Assembly: GCA_934630495.1 (NCBI GenBank)
Contig: CAKTVW010000017.1
Coordinates: 1-46,664, forward strand
From: an uncultured Oscillospiraceae bacterium
GTDB lineage: Bacteria > Bacillota > Clostridia > Oscillospirales > Oscillospiraceae
DNA length: 46,664 bases
Direction: 5' to 3'
Shown: positions 17,601 through 25,410 of the stretch, piece by piece
Layout: each line of letters begins with the position of its first letter
Position numbering within the stretch: position 1 is the first letter of the stretch
Notes under the pieces: generated by a model
What the model was told of the DNA's origin: nothing
Databases searched by the model: none
The model's input: only the letters and a program-made list of their open reading frames with translations
Position numbers and translations under genes: made by a program

Positions 17601-19791
17601 CTGCCCGATCGTCTATCACGACGGTTATCTCTACACCGGCTTCTGGCGTCAGGAGACGGAATCGGCAAACTTCGTCTGCCTCAGCGTGACGGACGAGGAC
17701 CCGACACGAACGGATGAAACGAAGCTTGCCTCGTGGTACTACACCTCCAAGGGCGGCTTCTACTGGGCGGGCGCTTATGTCTGCGGCCGCTTCGCACTGA
17801 TTACCACGGACGACGGCGAAACGGGCTGCCTCAGCAGCTACAGTCGGATTCTCTCTTTCGACCCGCTGTCCGGCGCACTGCTCGACGAGCTGACATTGCC
17901 CGATACCGGCGACGCAAGAAGCTCCGTCGCTTTTGTACGCGACGGCGCCGACAGCGCTTCCGGGACCGCGTACTTCACCACCAAGGGCGGCTATTTCTAC
18001 GGCGTTCGCGTCGACGCAGACGGCCGCTTCGGTAGGCTCCGCGCCGTCCGCCTTTCCAACGGTGCGGACGATGCCTCGAAACCCGCCATGAGCACCTGCA
18101 CGCCCACGATCTACAACGGCAGGGCCTATATCGGCGTATCGGGCACGTCGCAGTTCGGCGCATATTCCGGGCATAATCTGACCGTGATCGATCTTGCCGC
18201 CATGTCCGTCGCCTACAGCGTCCCCACGCAGGGCTACCCGCAGACAAGCGGCATCCTGACCACCGCCTACGACGGCGGAGACGGCACGGTCTACGTCTAT
18301 TTCTTCGACAATTACACGCCGGGCAAGCTGCGCATTCTGTGCGATCGGCCGGGTCAGACCGAGCCGCTGCTGACGACGCAGGAAACAGCCGTAATAAACG
18401 GCAAGCCCGTTTCCGTCGACACGGCCCGCGTTCTGTTCACGCCGGACGGCGAACAGGCGCAGTATGCCATTTGCAGTCCCATCGTCGACGCAGACGGAAC
18501 GATCTATTTCAAAAACGACTCCGGTTACCTGATGGCGCTGGGCAGTATTCCGACGCGGCTGGATGTGACCGCGCCGCCGGAAAAGACGGTGTACCATGTC
18601 GGAGAGACATTTGATCCGACCGGTATGTCGGTGACGGCGGTCTATGCCAACGGCACCTCGCGGGATGTCACAGCGTATGTGTCGTTCTCCGATGCGCCGC
18701 TGACGAAGGACGACAGCAGCTTCCAGCTCACGCTGAACGGCATTCTCTATCAGGACAGGGACGGCGTGCCCGGCACGGTCTTCCACGCCCCCGTCGGTAT
18801 TGCGGAGCTGAGCGTCCGAACGCACATTTACACCAGCGTTGAAACGAACGAAACGGGACATCGCGGCGTCTGCGGCTACTGCGGCGCTGCGGAAGAGGAC
18901 TTCCGTCCGCATGAATTTACATGGGTGATCGACCGCGCGGCGACCGAGCTGGAGGCAGGCCTGAAGCATGAGGAATGCGACTGCGGCTATCGCCGAAATG
19001 AAAACACGGAGATCCCGCGCCTGACCCATACGCACCGCTATACGCAGGCCGTCACGCCGCCGACCTGCACGGAGCGCGGCTATACGACGCATATCTGCTC
19101 CGCTTGCGGAGAAAGCTATCAGGACGCATATACCGACGCGCTCGGCCACAACTACCGAAACGGCGTCTGCACCCGCTGCGGCGCAAAGGACCCGGCCTAC
19201 AAGCCCGACGACCCGACGCCCCCGACCCCGCAGATCGAATTTAAGGATATCCCCTCGAGCGCATGGTTCAAGGGCGCTGTCGATTACGCCGTCGCAAACG
19301 GTCTGATGAACGGTGTCGGCGAAAACACCTTCGACCCCAACGGTTCAATGACCCGCGCGATGCTTGTCACGGTGCTCTGGCGCTATGCCGGGCAGCCGAA
19401 GGAGGGCGCAAACGTCTTTACCGACGTTCCCGACGGGCAGTGGTTCAGCGACGCGGTCGCATGGGCGGCGCAGAACGGCGTCGTCAACGGCGTCGGCAGC
19501 GGAAGATTCGACCCGAACGGAAAGATCACCCGCGAACAAATGGCCGTCATTCTCTTCCGCTACACGAACAAATTGGGCTTGCATACGGATAAGCGCGGCG
19601 ATCTCGGCAGATTTGCCGACGCGTCAAAGGTCAGTTCCTATGCGAGCGACGCATTGCGCTGGGCCGTCGCCGAGGGGATCATCGGCGGCAGCAGCGACGG
19701 CGGCAGGCTCTGTCTCAATCCGCAGGGCAACGCCACCCGCGCCGAGGTCGCGACGATCCTGATGCGCTATATCGAAAACATTTTGAAATAG
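14617..19791 (+). CDS. SLH surface protein with beta-propeller, second probable cobalamin-capture protein
   Basis: 1724 residues with a strong AGGAGGG site and a signal peptide (cleavage after SAAA, near residue 23). Order: a ubiquitin-like or DUF4430-like N-terminal domain ~24-110 (YKSGQTLREVLLAAE), a helical FIVAR-like segment ~120-185, beta-sandwich domains including a cadherin-like one ~370-460, a PEGA-like region before ~860, a PQQ/BamB-type propeller 866-1308, Big_3 Ig-like 1310-1375, CxxC repeats 1418-1525, and three SLH domains 1541-1724. The propeller shares long stretches with the 2137-residue protein (for example GGFYWAGAYV, TDEDPT, FDPTGM). It lies inside the cobalamin operon, 12 bases after the transglutaminase-fold gene. 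A role as an S-layer cobalamin receptor, analogous to the BtuG propeller of Bacteroides, is inference. Confidence 0.85.
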   Translation: MRKILVVLLCAALLCSMLPFSAAAGDGYFFLTVLTSGRTLIAPTAVNYKSGQTLREVLLAAEPTFGGLENGFITDINGIAGNYTIFYDDGGSSLDVPAADVTSLLISEREGCPKEVTALAAALGAFDLRTDHVQSYPDAKAAYDRALNGLRTADADTAVTLLAALNSAVSAYEALLAGPKYSVTFSASGAKRLTLTDSYGNVTAVEGTQAQVIAGTYTFCVSDAGCNRTEGTLTVDKNVSKTVTLPTGQWFGAVTLNHTSGSGDYAYPRTVEGTNAASYAVEDFRTAVYLNAQMGSVPDEKTTVLYACYIGQNGQDYGNGSVSSNRRSWESTQMLLPSLLTADMNGRSFTLEARYPDTEGNTQIQSYAVRIDRRPTLAALTVTGDGTILPLDFAPQTTEYTVTTVSDTLELTAVPFDAEGYSVTFNDRQANTVSVHDGDTITVRTAHESGAQTAYTLHVKKAAAVTVSPILPDSETTISVRNAAGCEIAPRGDGTYRLIPGEKYSYIATKDTHFHTTADFTAAEGLTVPIAAPETGGRLTDFALYSAMNPAKGFAYAVSPSPQAATHEYTVTVPDANSAVYVQATGSDDRYGIFARYNTQTAQAVTNGKEKEQALFCSVDPNGTAKLCSQLLAIGGNSNTLTLRLRRESGGVTYYQDYTLHLIRRLTLRELSLSVDGSALTLTDAEGKPISFSRDIAAYHTRVVNSTRELTLNGALRSDPTEGNPNSGGYSVLINGTSHSALQAVAVPLEPTQSVETLRLTVCHADASAIPAEYTVTIQKTAPAYITIQTDPTDAVVFIVNELTGRSVSRAADGRFPMTPGDRYRITVTAAGRVGVQQTGYIAPEGDETLAFTLERAAENNKLQELDAQWPAFRADECNNGVIDAPTPITAEESVLYWAAQVGVGYASDAVGCPILVDDCLYTYAADKLYRIDKYSGKVLDVGQMDHKSSFAINSPTYAEGMVFVGLSDGCIQAFNAATLEPLWIYRDPLGGQPNCPIVYHDGYLYTGFWRQETESANFVCLSVTDEDPTRTDETKLASWYYTSKGGFYWAGAYVCGRFALITTDDGETGCLSSYSRILSFDPLSGALLDELTLPDTGDARSSVAFVRDGADSASGTAYFTTKGGYFYGVRVDADGRFGRLRAVRLSNGADDASKPAMSTCTPTIYNGRAYIGVSGTSQFGAYSGHNLTVIDLAAMSVAYSVPTQGYPQTSGILTTAYDGGDGTVYVYFFDNYTPGKLRILCDRPGQTEPLLTTQETAVINGKPVSVDTARVLFTPDGEQAQYAICSPIVDADGTIYFKNDSGYLMALGSIPTRLDVTAPPEKTVYHVGETFDPTGMSVTAVYANGTSRDVTAYVSFSDAPLTKDDSSFQLTLNGILYQDRDGVPGTVFHAPVGIAELSVRTHIYTSVETNETGHRGVCGYCGAAEEDFRPHEFTWVIDRAATELEAGLKHEECDCGYRRNENTEIPRLTHTHRYTQAVTPPTCTERGYTTHICSACGESYQDAYTDALGHNYRNGVCTRCGAKDPAYKPDDPTPPTPQIEFKDIPSSAWFKGAVDYAVANGLMNGVGENTFDPNGSMTRAMLVTVLWRYAGQPKEGANVFTDVPDGQWFSDAVAWAAQNGVVNGVGSGRFDPNGKITREQMAVILFRYTNKLGLHTDKRGDLGRFADASKVSSYASDALRWAVAEGIIGGSSDGGRLCLNPQGNATRAEVATILMRYIENILK

Positions 19792-19817
19792 CGGCTCATT
19801 CGCCTCGTTTCCGCAAC

Positions 19818-19849
19818 GTCCGCCGCCTGCCGTCGAGTCGGCGGCGGAC
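19818..19849 (+). other. GC-rich hairpin between SLH gene and DUF4430 gene
   Basis: A perfect 10-bp inverted repeat (GTCCGCCGCC at 19818-19827, GGCGGCGGAC at 19840-19849) with a 12-base loop lies in the 129-base gap after the SLH gene. No T tract follows, so it is a poor terminator. It may tune expression of the distal genes or protect the upstream mRNA 3' end. No promoter was recognised in the gap. Confidence 0.45.
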
Positions 19850-19920
19850 GGAGGAAAGAATTTGTCGTCCGCTGCGGCGGATCATTCAGAAGTTACTTAG
19901 GAAAGACTGTAAAAACTGTT

Positions 19921-20445
19921 ATGAAGAAAAATCTTTTGCTCCTGCTTGTGTTCGTGGTCGTGATCGCCGTCGTGGCGCTGACCTGCGATATCCAGTCGGT
20001 GGACGAGTTTTACCTCGAGCATCTGGAGGATATCGCGCCCGGCGACTCGGTGGTAACGCTTTCGATCCGCTGCGACACGGCGCTGGAAAACGCCGGCAAG
20101 CTTAAAGACGGCCTGCTTGCCTATCTGCCCGCCGACGGCGCGATCCTGCCGCCGACGCAGTACGTCCTGCGCCCGGGCGATACGGTGTTCGACGTGCTTT
20201 ACCGCGCCGTGCGGCATGAACGCATCCCGTTTGAATACCAGCAGTCGCCCGTCTACGGCAGCGTCTATGTGGAGGGACTTGGCTACCTGTACGAGTTTTC
20301 CTGCGGCCCGACCTCCGGCTGGGTCTATACGGTCAACGGCACCTTCCCCGATCGCGGCTGCTCGGCTTACGAGCTTTCGGACGGAGATGTGATCGAGTGG
20401 GTCTATACCTGCGCGTTGGGAGAGGATGTGGGCTTTTCGGCATGA
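19921..20445 (+). CDS. Small membrane-anchored DUF4430 protein
   Basis: 174 residues. An N-terminal hydrophobic helix (residues 4-20) anchors it or acts as a signal; ALTC at 19-22 is not a good lipobox. The remainder is almost only one DUF4430 domain, with the hallmarks RPGDTVFDVLYRAVRHERIP, GWVYTVNGTFPDRG and AYELSDGDVIEWVYT. The upstream AGGAAAG is 15 bases from the ATG, so translation initiation may be weak. The stop overlaps the start of ecfT (ATGA), which couples this protein to the transporter. Inferred role: the membrane-proximal cobalamin-handing protein for the ECF importer. Confidence 0.87.
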   Translation: MKKNLLLLLVFVVVIAVVALTCDIQSVDEFYLEHLEDIAPGDSVVTLSIRCDTALENAGKLKDGLLAYLPADGAILPPTQYVLRPGDTVFDVLYRAVRHERIPFEYQQSPVYGSVYVEGLGYLYEFSCGPTSGWVYTVNGTFPDRGCSAYELSDGDVIEWVYTCALGEDVGFSA

Positions 20446-21323
20446 GGTTTTTTGAACGCTATCATCCTGCCGCGCTTCTGGCCTACTTTGCGGCGGTGCT
20501 GCTGATCGCCATGTTTTCCGGAAGCCCCGTAACGGTGCTTCTGGCGCTGGCGGGCGGGCTGTGTTTTTCCGCCACGATGACTACGGCAAAGGAAAAATGG
20601 TCCGACCTGTCCTTCTACCTTCCATTGGTGCTGCTCGTTACGATCACGAATCCCCTGTTTTCGCACAACGGCGTGACGCCTCTTTTCTTCCTCAACGGCC
20701 GCGCCGTCACGCTCGAGGCGATCGCCTACGGCGCGGGTCTGGGCGCGACGCTCTGGGCGGTACTGCTGTGGTGCCGATGCTGGAGCCGAATCATGACGAG
20801 CGAAAAGCTGCTGTATCTGTTCGGCAGGGCGATCCCGAAGCTGTCGCTTGTCCTGTCGATGGCACTGCGATATGTACCGCTCCTGCGGCGGCAGGCAAAA
20901 AAGCTTGAGCGTTCGCAGCAGGTGCTTGGCCTGTACGCCTCGGACAGCTACTTAGACCGTCTCCGCTCAAAGCTGGCGGTCTATTCCGGTCTTGTCGGCT
21001 GGTCACTGGAAAACGCCGTTGAGATCAGCCGCTCCATGAAGGCGCGCGGCTATGGCCTGAAGGGCCGCACTGCCTATGCAAACTACCATTTTACACGCCA
21101 TGACGCCGCGCTTCTGGTCTTTACACTCTGCACTGCGGGCGTGTATCTGACAGTCGGCGCACGCGGCTACGGCGGTTTCCTCTACTACCCCGCGCTGAGC
21201 GGCATCGACACGCGTCCGCTTGCGCTGGCGGGCGATATTGCCTTCGCCGCGCTGGCTTTCGCACCGTTTTTGATCGAAGGGAGGCAGACACTGCAATGGA
21301 ATTTCTGCAAGTCAAAAATCTGA
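20442..21323 (+). CDS. ecfT: ECF transporter transmembrane component EcfT
   Basis: 293 residues, starting at the ATG that overlaps the DUF4430 stop; a longer frame from 20397 lies within that gene and is rejected. It has about five hydrophobic helices and the long cytosolic coupling helices typical of EcfT, including LRYVPLLRRQAKKLERSQQV and the Ala-Arg-Gly motif SMKARGYG near residue 200 that contacts the ATPases. In ECF transporters EcfT links the two ATPases to the substrate-binding S protein. Both the ATPase and S genes follow with overlapping ends, so this is probably a dedicated (group I) system rather than a shared module. Confidence 0.9.
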   Translation: MRFFERYHPAALLAYFAAVLLIAMFSGSPVTVLLALAGGLCFSATMTTAKEKWSDLSFYLPLVLLVTITNPLFSHNGVTPLFFLNGRAVTLEAIAYGAGLGATLWAVLLWCRCWSRIMTSEKLLYLFGRAIPKLSLVLSMALRYVPLLRRQAKKLERSQQVLGLYASDSYLDRLRSKLAVYSGLVGWSLENAVEISRSMKARGYGLKGRTAYANYHFTRHDAALLVFTLCTAGVYLTVGARGYGGFLYYPALSGIDTRPLALAGDIAFAALAFAPFLIEGRQTLQWNFCKSKI

Positions 21324-22957
21324 GCTTTACCTACCCGAACCGGAAGGAAGCGGCACTGGACGGCTTGAATTTTTCCGTTGAGCGCGGGAGCTTCACAGTC
21401 CTGTGCGGGCAGAGCGGCAGCGGAAAGACGACGCTCCTGCGGCTTTTGAAGCGGGAGCTTGCGCCGCACGGCACATTGAGCGGAGAAATTCTATACGGCG
21501 GTGCGCCGCTTTCAACGCTCAGCGATCGCCGCAGCGCCGCCGAGATCGGCTTTGTCCGGCAGGACCCGGACGAGCAGCTCGTCACCGACAAGGTCTGGCA
21601 CGAGCTTGCCTTCGGGCTGGAAAGTCTGGGGCTTAAAAACGGCGACATCCGCCGTCGCGTCGGCGAGATGGCAAGCTATTTCGGCATTCAATCGTGGTAC
21701 CACAGCGAAACCGACCGTCTCTCCGGCGGACAGAAGCAGCTTTTGAATCTGGCATCGGTCATGGTCATGCAGCCGAAGCTGCTGCTGCTTGACGAGCCGA
21801 CGAGTCAGCTCGACCCCATCGCGGCGGCGGACTTTATCGCCACGCTGCAAAAGCTCAACCGCGAGCTGGGTCTGACGATCCTGCTGTCCGAGCACCGCTT
21901 GGAGGAGGTATTCCCCGTGGCCGACCGCGTGATCGTCATGGAGCGCGGCAGGCCCTGCCTGACCGGCACACCGCGTGAGCTATGCGGCGTCCTGCGCAGT
22001 CACCCGCTGGCGCAGGGTCTTCCGAGCGCAAGCCGTATCTGGGCGGGACTGGACGTGCCCGACACGCCGTGCCCGCTGACCGTCCGCGAGGGACGCGAGC
22101 TGCTGGAAACGTACTTTGCAGGCCGCGCCGGTGCGCTCGTTCCCGTCCGTCCGCGTCCGGAAACGCCGCCGGTCCTGCAGGCCGACGGGCTTTGCTTCCG
22201 CTATGAAAAGGACGCGCCGGATGTGTTGCGCGAGCTGTCGCTGGCCGTACGCGGCAGGGAAATTTTCGCTCTGCTCGGCGGCAACGGCGCAGGCAAGACC
22301 ACGACGCTGCATCTGCTGGCGGGGCTGGAAAAGCCGTATCGCGGCACCATCCGCGTCCTCGGCAAAAAAATGAAGGATTATAAAAACGGCGCGCTCTATC
22401 GCGGCTGTCTGTCGCTTCTGCCGCAAAACCCGCGCACCGTATTCCTGAAAGACACCGTCCGCGAGGACTACCGACAGCTTCTGGAAGCGCACGGTGTCAA
22501 GGCAGGAGAACAGGCGGAGAAGATTGACGCCATGGCCGCGCGGCTGGATATCGCGCCGCTGCTGGACCGCCATCCCTACGATCTCAGCGGCGGCGAACAG
22601 CAAAAATGTGCGCTCGGCAAGCTTCTGCTGACCGACCCGAAAATTCTGCTCCTCGACGAGCCGACGAAAGGACTCGATGCCGAGTACAAGGAGCGTCTGC
22701 GGACGCTGCTGCACGCCCTTCGCGCGGAGGGCAGGACGATCGTTCTGGTCACGCACGACGTGGAATTTGCCGCCGCCGTTGCCGACCGCTGCGCCCTGTT
22801 CTTTGACGGCGAGGTCATCGCCGACGGCGCGCCGAACGAATTTTTCTCCGGCAATCACTTTTACACCACCGCCGCAAGCCGCATCGCCCGCGCGGTCTTC
22901 CCCAACGCCGTGCTGTGCGAGGAGGTCGTCGCGCTGTGCCGGGAGGCGACGCCATGA
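21296..22957 (+). CDS. ecfA: Fused ECF transporter ATPase (EcfA1-EcfA2 in one chain)
   Basis: 553 residues with two complete ABC ATPase halves. First half (~1-235): Walker A GQSGSGKTTLL, signature LSGGQKQ, Walker B LLLLDEPTSQLD, H-loop SEHRLEE. Second half (~285-535): Walker A GGNGAGKTTTL, signature LSGGEQQ, Walker B ILLLDEPTKGLD, H-loop VTHDVEF. Both look catalytically intact. The start overlaps ecfT by 28 bases behind a GGGAGG site, and the stop overlaps the S-component start (ATGA). It powers substrate import by the ECF complex at the membrane. Confidence 0.93.
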   Translation: MEFLQVKNLSFTYPNRKEAALDGLNFSVERGSFTVLCGQSGSGKTTLLRLLKRELAPHGTLSGEILYGGAPLSTLSDRRSAAEIGFVRQDPDEQLVTDKVWHELAFGLESLGLKNGDIRRRVGEMASYFGIQSWYHSETDRLSGGQKQLLNLASVMVMQPKLLLLDEPTSQLDPIAAADFIATLQKLNRELGLTILLSEHRLEEVFPVADRVIVMERGRPCLTGTPRELCGVLRSHPLAQGLPSASRIWAGLDVPDTPCPLTVREGRELLETYFAGRAGALVPVRPRPETPPVLQADGLCFRYEKDAPDVLRELSLAVRGREIFALLGGNGAGKTTTLHLLAGLEKPYRGTIRVLGKKMKDYKNGALYRGCLSLLPQNPRTVFLKDTVREDYRQLLEAHGVKAGEQAEKIDAMAARLDIAPLLDRHPYDLSGGEQQKCALGKLLLTDPKILLLDEPTKGLDAEYKERLRTLLHALRAEGRTIVLVTHDVEFAAAVADRCALFFDGEVIADGAPNEFFSGNHFYTTAASRIARAVFPNAVLCEEVVALCREATP

Positions 22958-23628
22958 AAAAATGGATTTCCTACGGTCTGCTGCTTCTGGCCATCCCGCT
23001 GGTCGTGGTGCTGGGCAGCACCGTATTCGGCGGCAAGCAGTACGCCTTTTTATCGCTGGCCGTGGCGGTTCTGGCCTGCGTTCCGTTCTTTCTCAGCTTT
23101 GAGCGCGGAGAGAACGGCGGCATTCGGCTGGTCCTCGTCGCAGTGCTGACGGCCCTTTCCGTGCTGGGTCGGCTTCTGTTTGCCGTCCTGCCGGGCTTCA
23201 AGCCGGTGACGGCCATGGTCATTCTCACGGCGATGTACTTCGGCAGCGAGGCGGGCTTTCTCACCGGGGCGCTGACGGCTGTGCTGTCGAACTTCTACTT
23301 CGGACAGGGGCCGTGGACGCCGTTTCAGATGTTCGCATGGGGCATGGTCGGTCTGCTTGCGGGGCTCTTTGCCAAGCAGCTCCGCGCCAGCCGCGTGACG
23401 CTATGCATTTTCGGTGCGCTCAGCGGCATCATCTACTCCGCGCTGATGGATATTTGGACTGTGCTCTGGGCGGACGGCAGCTTCGTATTCAGCCGCTACC
23501 TTGCGGCGGTCGTCAGCTCGGCGGGTTATACTGCGCTTTACTGCGTGTCGAATGTGGTCTTTTTGCTGCTGCTGGCCAAGCCCATCGGAAGCAAGCTCCA
23601 ACGCATCCGCGACAAATACGGCGCATAG
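22954..23628 (+). CDS. ECF transporter S component, probable cobalamin-specific
   Basis: 224 residues, start ATG at 22954 with GGGAGG at 22941-22946. About six transmembrane helices. Family-type motifs include FKPVTAMVILTAMYFGSEAG and SNFYFGQGPWTPFQMFAWG, a pattern I associate with clostridial ECF S components (CbrT/CblT-like group; assignment tentative). The S component binds the vitamin and topples in the membrane to deliver it. Substrate assignment to cobalamin rests on the operon: cobalamin riboswitch and transcobalamin-like proteins upstream. A cobalamin precursor or related corrinoid is possible. Confidence 0.82.
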   Translation: MKKWISYGLLLLAIPLVVVLGSTVFGGKQYAFLSLAVAVLACVPFFLSFERGENGGIRLVLVAVLTALSVLGRLLFAVLPGFKPVTAMVILTAMYFGSEAGFLTGALTAVLSNFYFGQGPWTPFQMFAWGMVGLLAGLFAKQLRASRVTLCIFGALSGIIYSALMDIWTVLWADGSFVFSRYLAAVVSSAGYTALYCVSNVVFLLLLAKPIGSKLQRIRDKYGA

Positions 23629-23648
23629 GCCGTCTGAATGCAATATAA

Positions 23649-23690
23649 GACCCGCCGAGTATTTGCACTCTTGCAAATATTCGGCAGGTC
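23649..23690. terminator. Bidirectional terminator between cobalamin operon and LCP gene
   Basis: A long inverted repeat (arms 23649-23666 and 23673-23690, with TATTTGC/GCAAATA near the loop and two mismatches) lies between convergent genes. On the plus strand TTTGCTGTATT follows, and on the minus strand TTATATTG follows, so it may serve both directions. Confidence 0.75.
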
Positions 23691-23706
23691 TTTGCTGTAT
23701 TACATA

Positions 23707-25062
23707 TTACTCCGCGCCGTTCGGGTCGGTATAGCCGGAGATATAAAGGTCCTCGTAGATAAACCGATAAATGTAGTCGCTGGCGCGGGCAAGATCATAT
23801 ACGCAGTAAAAATACTGCTCCTTGCCCAGCACGCCGCCCCAATAATCGACCTTATCGATCACGGCGAACTGCTCGATCGTGTATTGCTTTTGCGCAACCT
23901 CCAATGCGATCGTCAGAATGCTTTGCGAATCCAGCGAGGTCGTGCACATCCCGAGGCAGTTCTGAATAAACTGCGGATAATCGGTCAGCGGCATCCGATA
24001 TACCTTATTGAGGATTTCCGTCAGGACCTTTCTCTGCCGCCCGGTACGCTGCGCTTCGCTGTCGATGCTCCGAATGCGGGCATAGGCGACCGCCGCCGAG
24101 CCGTCCAGATGATACAGGCCGTCCTGATAGGGCATCGAGTGCCGACTCAGCGCGTTCAGCTCTGCGCCGGAGAGCGCTATGTCGATGCCTCCGACCATAT
24201 CGACGATCTGTTCGAGCTGGTCAAGGTTCACCGCAATATAGTCCTTTATATTGAGGTAATAGTTGTAGTTGACGGCGGACACCGCCCATTCCGCGCCGCC
24301 CCAGTTGTACGGATAGGCAAGCTTGGAGTAGGTCCCCCACGCGGGGATCATTATGTACGAATCACGCGCCAGCGAGGTCATTTTGATCTTCTGATGCGCC
24401 CGGTCAACGGAAAATACCATGATCGCGTCCGACGAGCCGTTCTCATCGATGCCGAACAGCAGGAAATTGGTGATCTGATCCGAACCGTCCTTGAGGTAGC
24501 AATGGTTGATCGGCTTCACACCGTTCATTTTTTCCTGTGCTTCCTCCGGAAGATCGCTCCCGTTCAGCACCTCTCCTTCCACCTGTTCCAGACCGATCCG
24601 GTCTTGGATGTCCTCCGGCGAGGCCGTGCTCTCGGGCGTTGTAAGCTCACGGTCGATCTTGCCGTCCGGCTGGGTCTGCATGATGTTCAGATCGCTGTCG
24701 GAGAGCTTGCCGAAGCTCTCGTCGCTGTTGACGGAGCCGAAAACCGTCTGATAGGCATACGTCCCGCCGATCACGCACAGGAGCATCAGCAGCCCTAAGA
24801 TCAGTCCAGCGACCGCAGGACCGTTTTTCTGTTTTTTCATGCAGAAGGTGACGACCGCCAGCACAAGCGCCGCGAGCGAGATCGCGCCTGCGGCAACCAC
24901 CACTTTCATGGCACTGCGGACAAAGGCTTCCGTCAGCTCCGCACGGACAAAACGCACCGCCGCAATGCCGCCCAGCACCGCCGTCAGCACGATCGCGGCC
25001 AGCGCAAGGGCGAGCGATAGCCCTCCCGTCAGGCGGCTGCCAGGTCGTTTCTTTTGTTCCAT
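23707..25062 (-). CDS. LytR-CpsA-Psr (LCP) family protein
   Basis: 451 residues; GAGGAGG upstream supports the ATG at 25062. Three hydrophobic segments near residues 15-36, 51-70 and 81-101 precede an extracellular LCP domain (~190-400) with the family elements FLLFGIDENGSSDAIMVFSV, SLARDSYIMIP, IVDMVGGIDI and AYARIRSIDSEAQRTGRQ, which hold the Asp and Arg residues used for polyprenyl-phosphate and magnesium binding. LCP enzymes transfer polymers from lipid carriers to peptidoglycan. This could attach the wall polymer that SLH domains bind, but it has its own promoter and is convergent with the cobalamin operon, so that link is only suggestive. Confidence 0.88.
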   Translation of the reverse strand: MEQKKRPGSRLTGGLSLALALAAIVLTAVLGGIAAVRFVRAELTEAFVRSAMKVVVAAGAISLAALVLAVVTFCMKKQKNGPAVAGLILGLLMLLCVIGGTYAYQTVFGSVNSDESFGKLSDSDLNIMQTQPDGKIDRELTTPESTASPEDIQDRIGLEQVEGEVLNGSDLPEEAQEKMNGVKPINHCYLKDGSDQITNFLLFGIDENGSSDAIMVFSVDRAHQKIKMTSLARDSYIMIPAWGTYSKLAYPYNWGGAEWAVSAVNYNYYLNIKDYIAVNLDQLEQIVDMVGGIDIALSGAELNALSRHSMPYQDGLYHLDGSAAVAYARIRSIDSEAQRTGRQRKVLTEILNKVYRMPLTDYPQFIQNCLGMCTTSLDSQSILTIALEVAQKQYTIEQFAVIDKVDYWGGVLGKEQYFYCVYDLARASDYIYRFIYEDLYISGYTDPNGAE

Positions 25063-25139
25063 ATCAAGTCCTCCTCAGTTTTATCGAAAGGATCGCCGTA
25101 TGATCCCATGTTCATGCCGATTGATCCGAAGTTTTGTTT

Positions 25140-25148
25140 ATTATAACA
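25140..25148 (-). promoter_or_regulatory. Extended -10 promoter for the LCP gene
   Basis: On the minus strand TGTTATAAT (extended -10, TGnTATAAT) lies about 78 bases upstream of the LCP start. The -35 match at proper spacing is weak (TGGTAT), which fits an extended -10 promoter. Confidence 0.6.
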
Positions 25149-25223
25149 TAAACATCGGAAAAATACCAGCCTTGCGTTTTTTCTGCGGTGCGCAAAAATC
25201 AATTCCTCGGGAAGCATTAAAAA

Positions 25224-25354
25224 GCGGCGGGGTGTACCCGCAAGGGGTATGCCGCATCCGTAAGGCTCCTTCGTCGCCAACGGCTGCGTTAAGGGCACCC
25301 CGCCCTACGGAAAATTTCGGTTCCGTGTGTAGGGCGGGCTTCCCCAAGCCCGCC
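25224..25354. repeat. GC-rich intergenic palindromic element
   Basis: The 348-base gap between the LCP start and the small Cys-rich gene holds no gene. It contains nested palindromes: CCCGCCCTAC (25299-25308) pairs with GTAGGGCGGG (25329-25338), and GGCGGGCTT (25333-25341) pairs with AAGCCCGCC (25346-25354), so two hairpins compete for the same bases. GGGGTG and CACCCC near the ends can also pair. This composition resembles dispersed palindromic intergenic repeats of Oscillospiraceae, but no second copy was found in the window. Confidence 0.35.
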
Positions 25355-25373
25355 GCTGTAAGACGGCTGAAAA

Positions 25374-25397
25374 GCGGAGGGGATCACTCCCCTCCGC
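25374..25397 (-). terminator. Terminator of the small Cys-rich gene
   Basis: GCGGAGGGGA and TCCCCTCCGC form a perfect 10-bp stem with a 4-base loop, 13 bases after the stop of the small minus-strand gene, followed on the minus strand by TTTT. Confidence 0.8.
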
Positions 25398-25410
25398 CGC
25401 ATGAAGACGA

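Noticed and set aside
17203..19149. 648-residue minus-strand frame opposite the second SLH gene
   Set aside because: Antisense shadow without ribosome site or domains.
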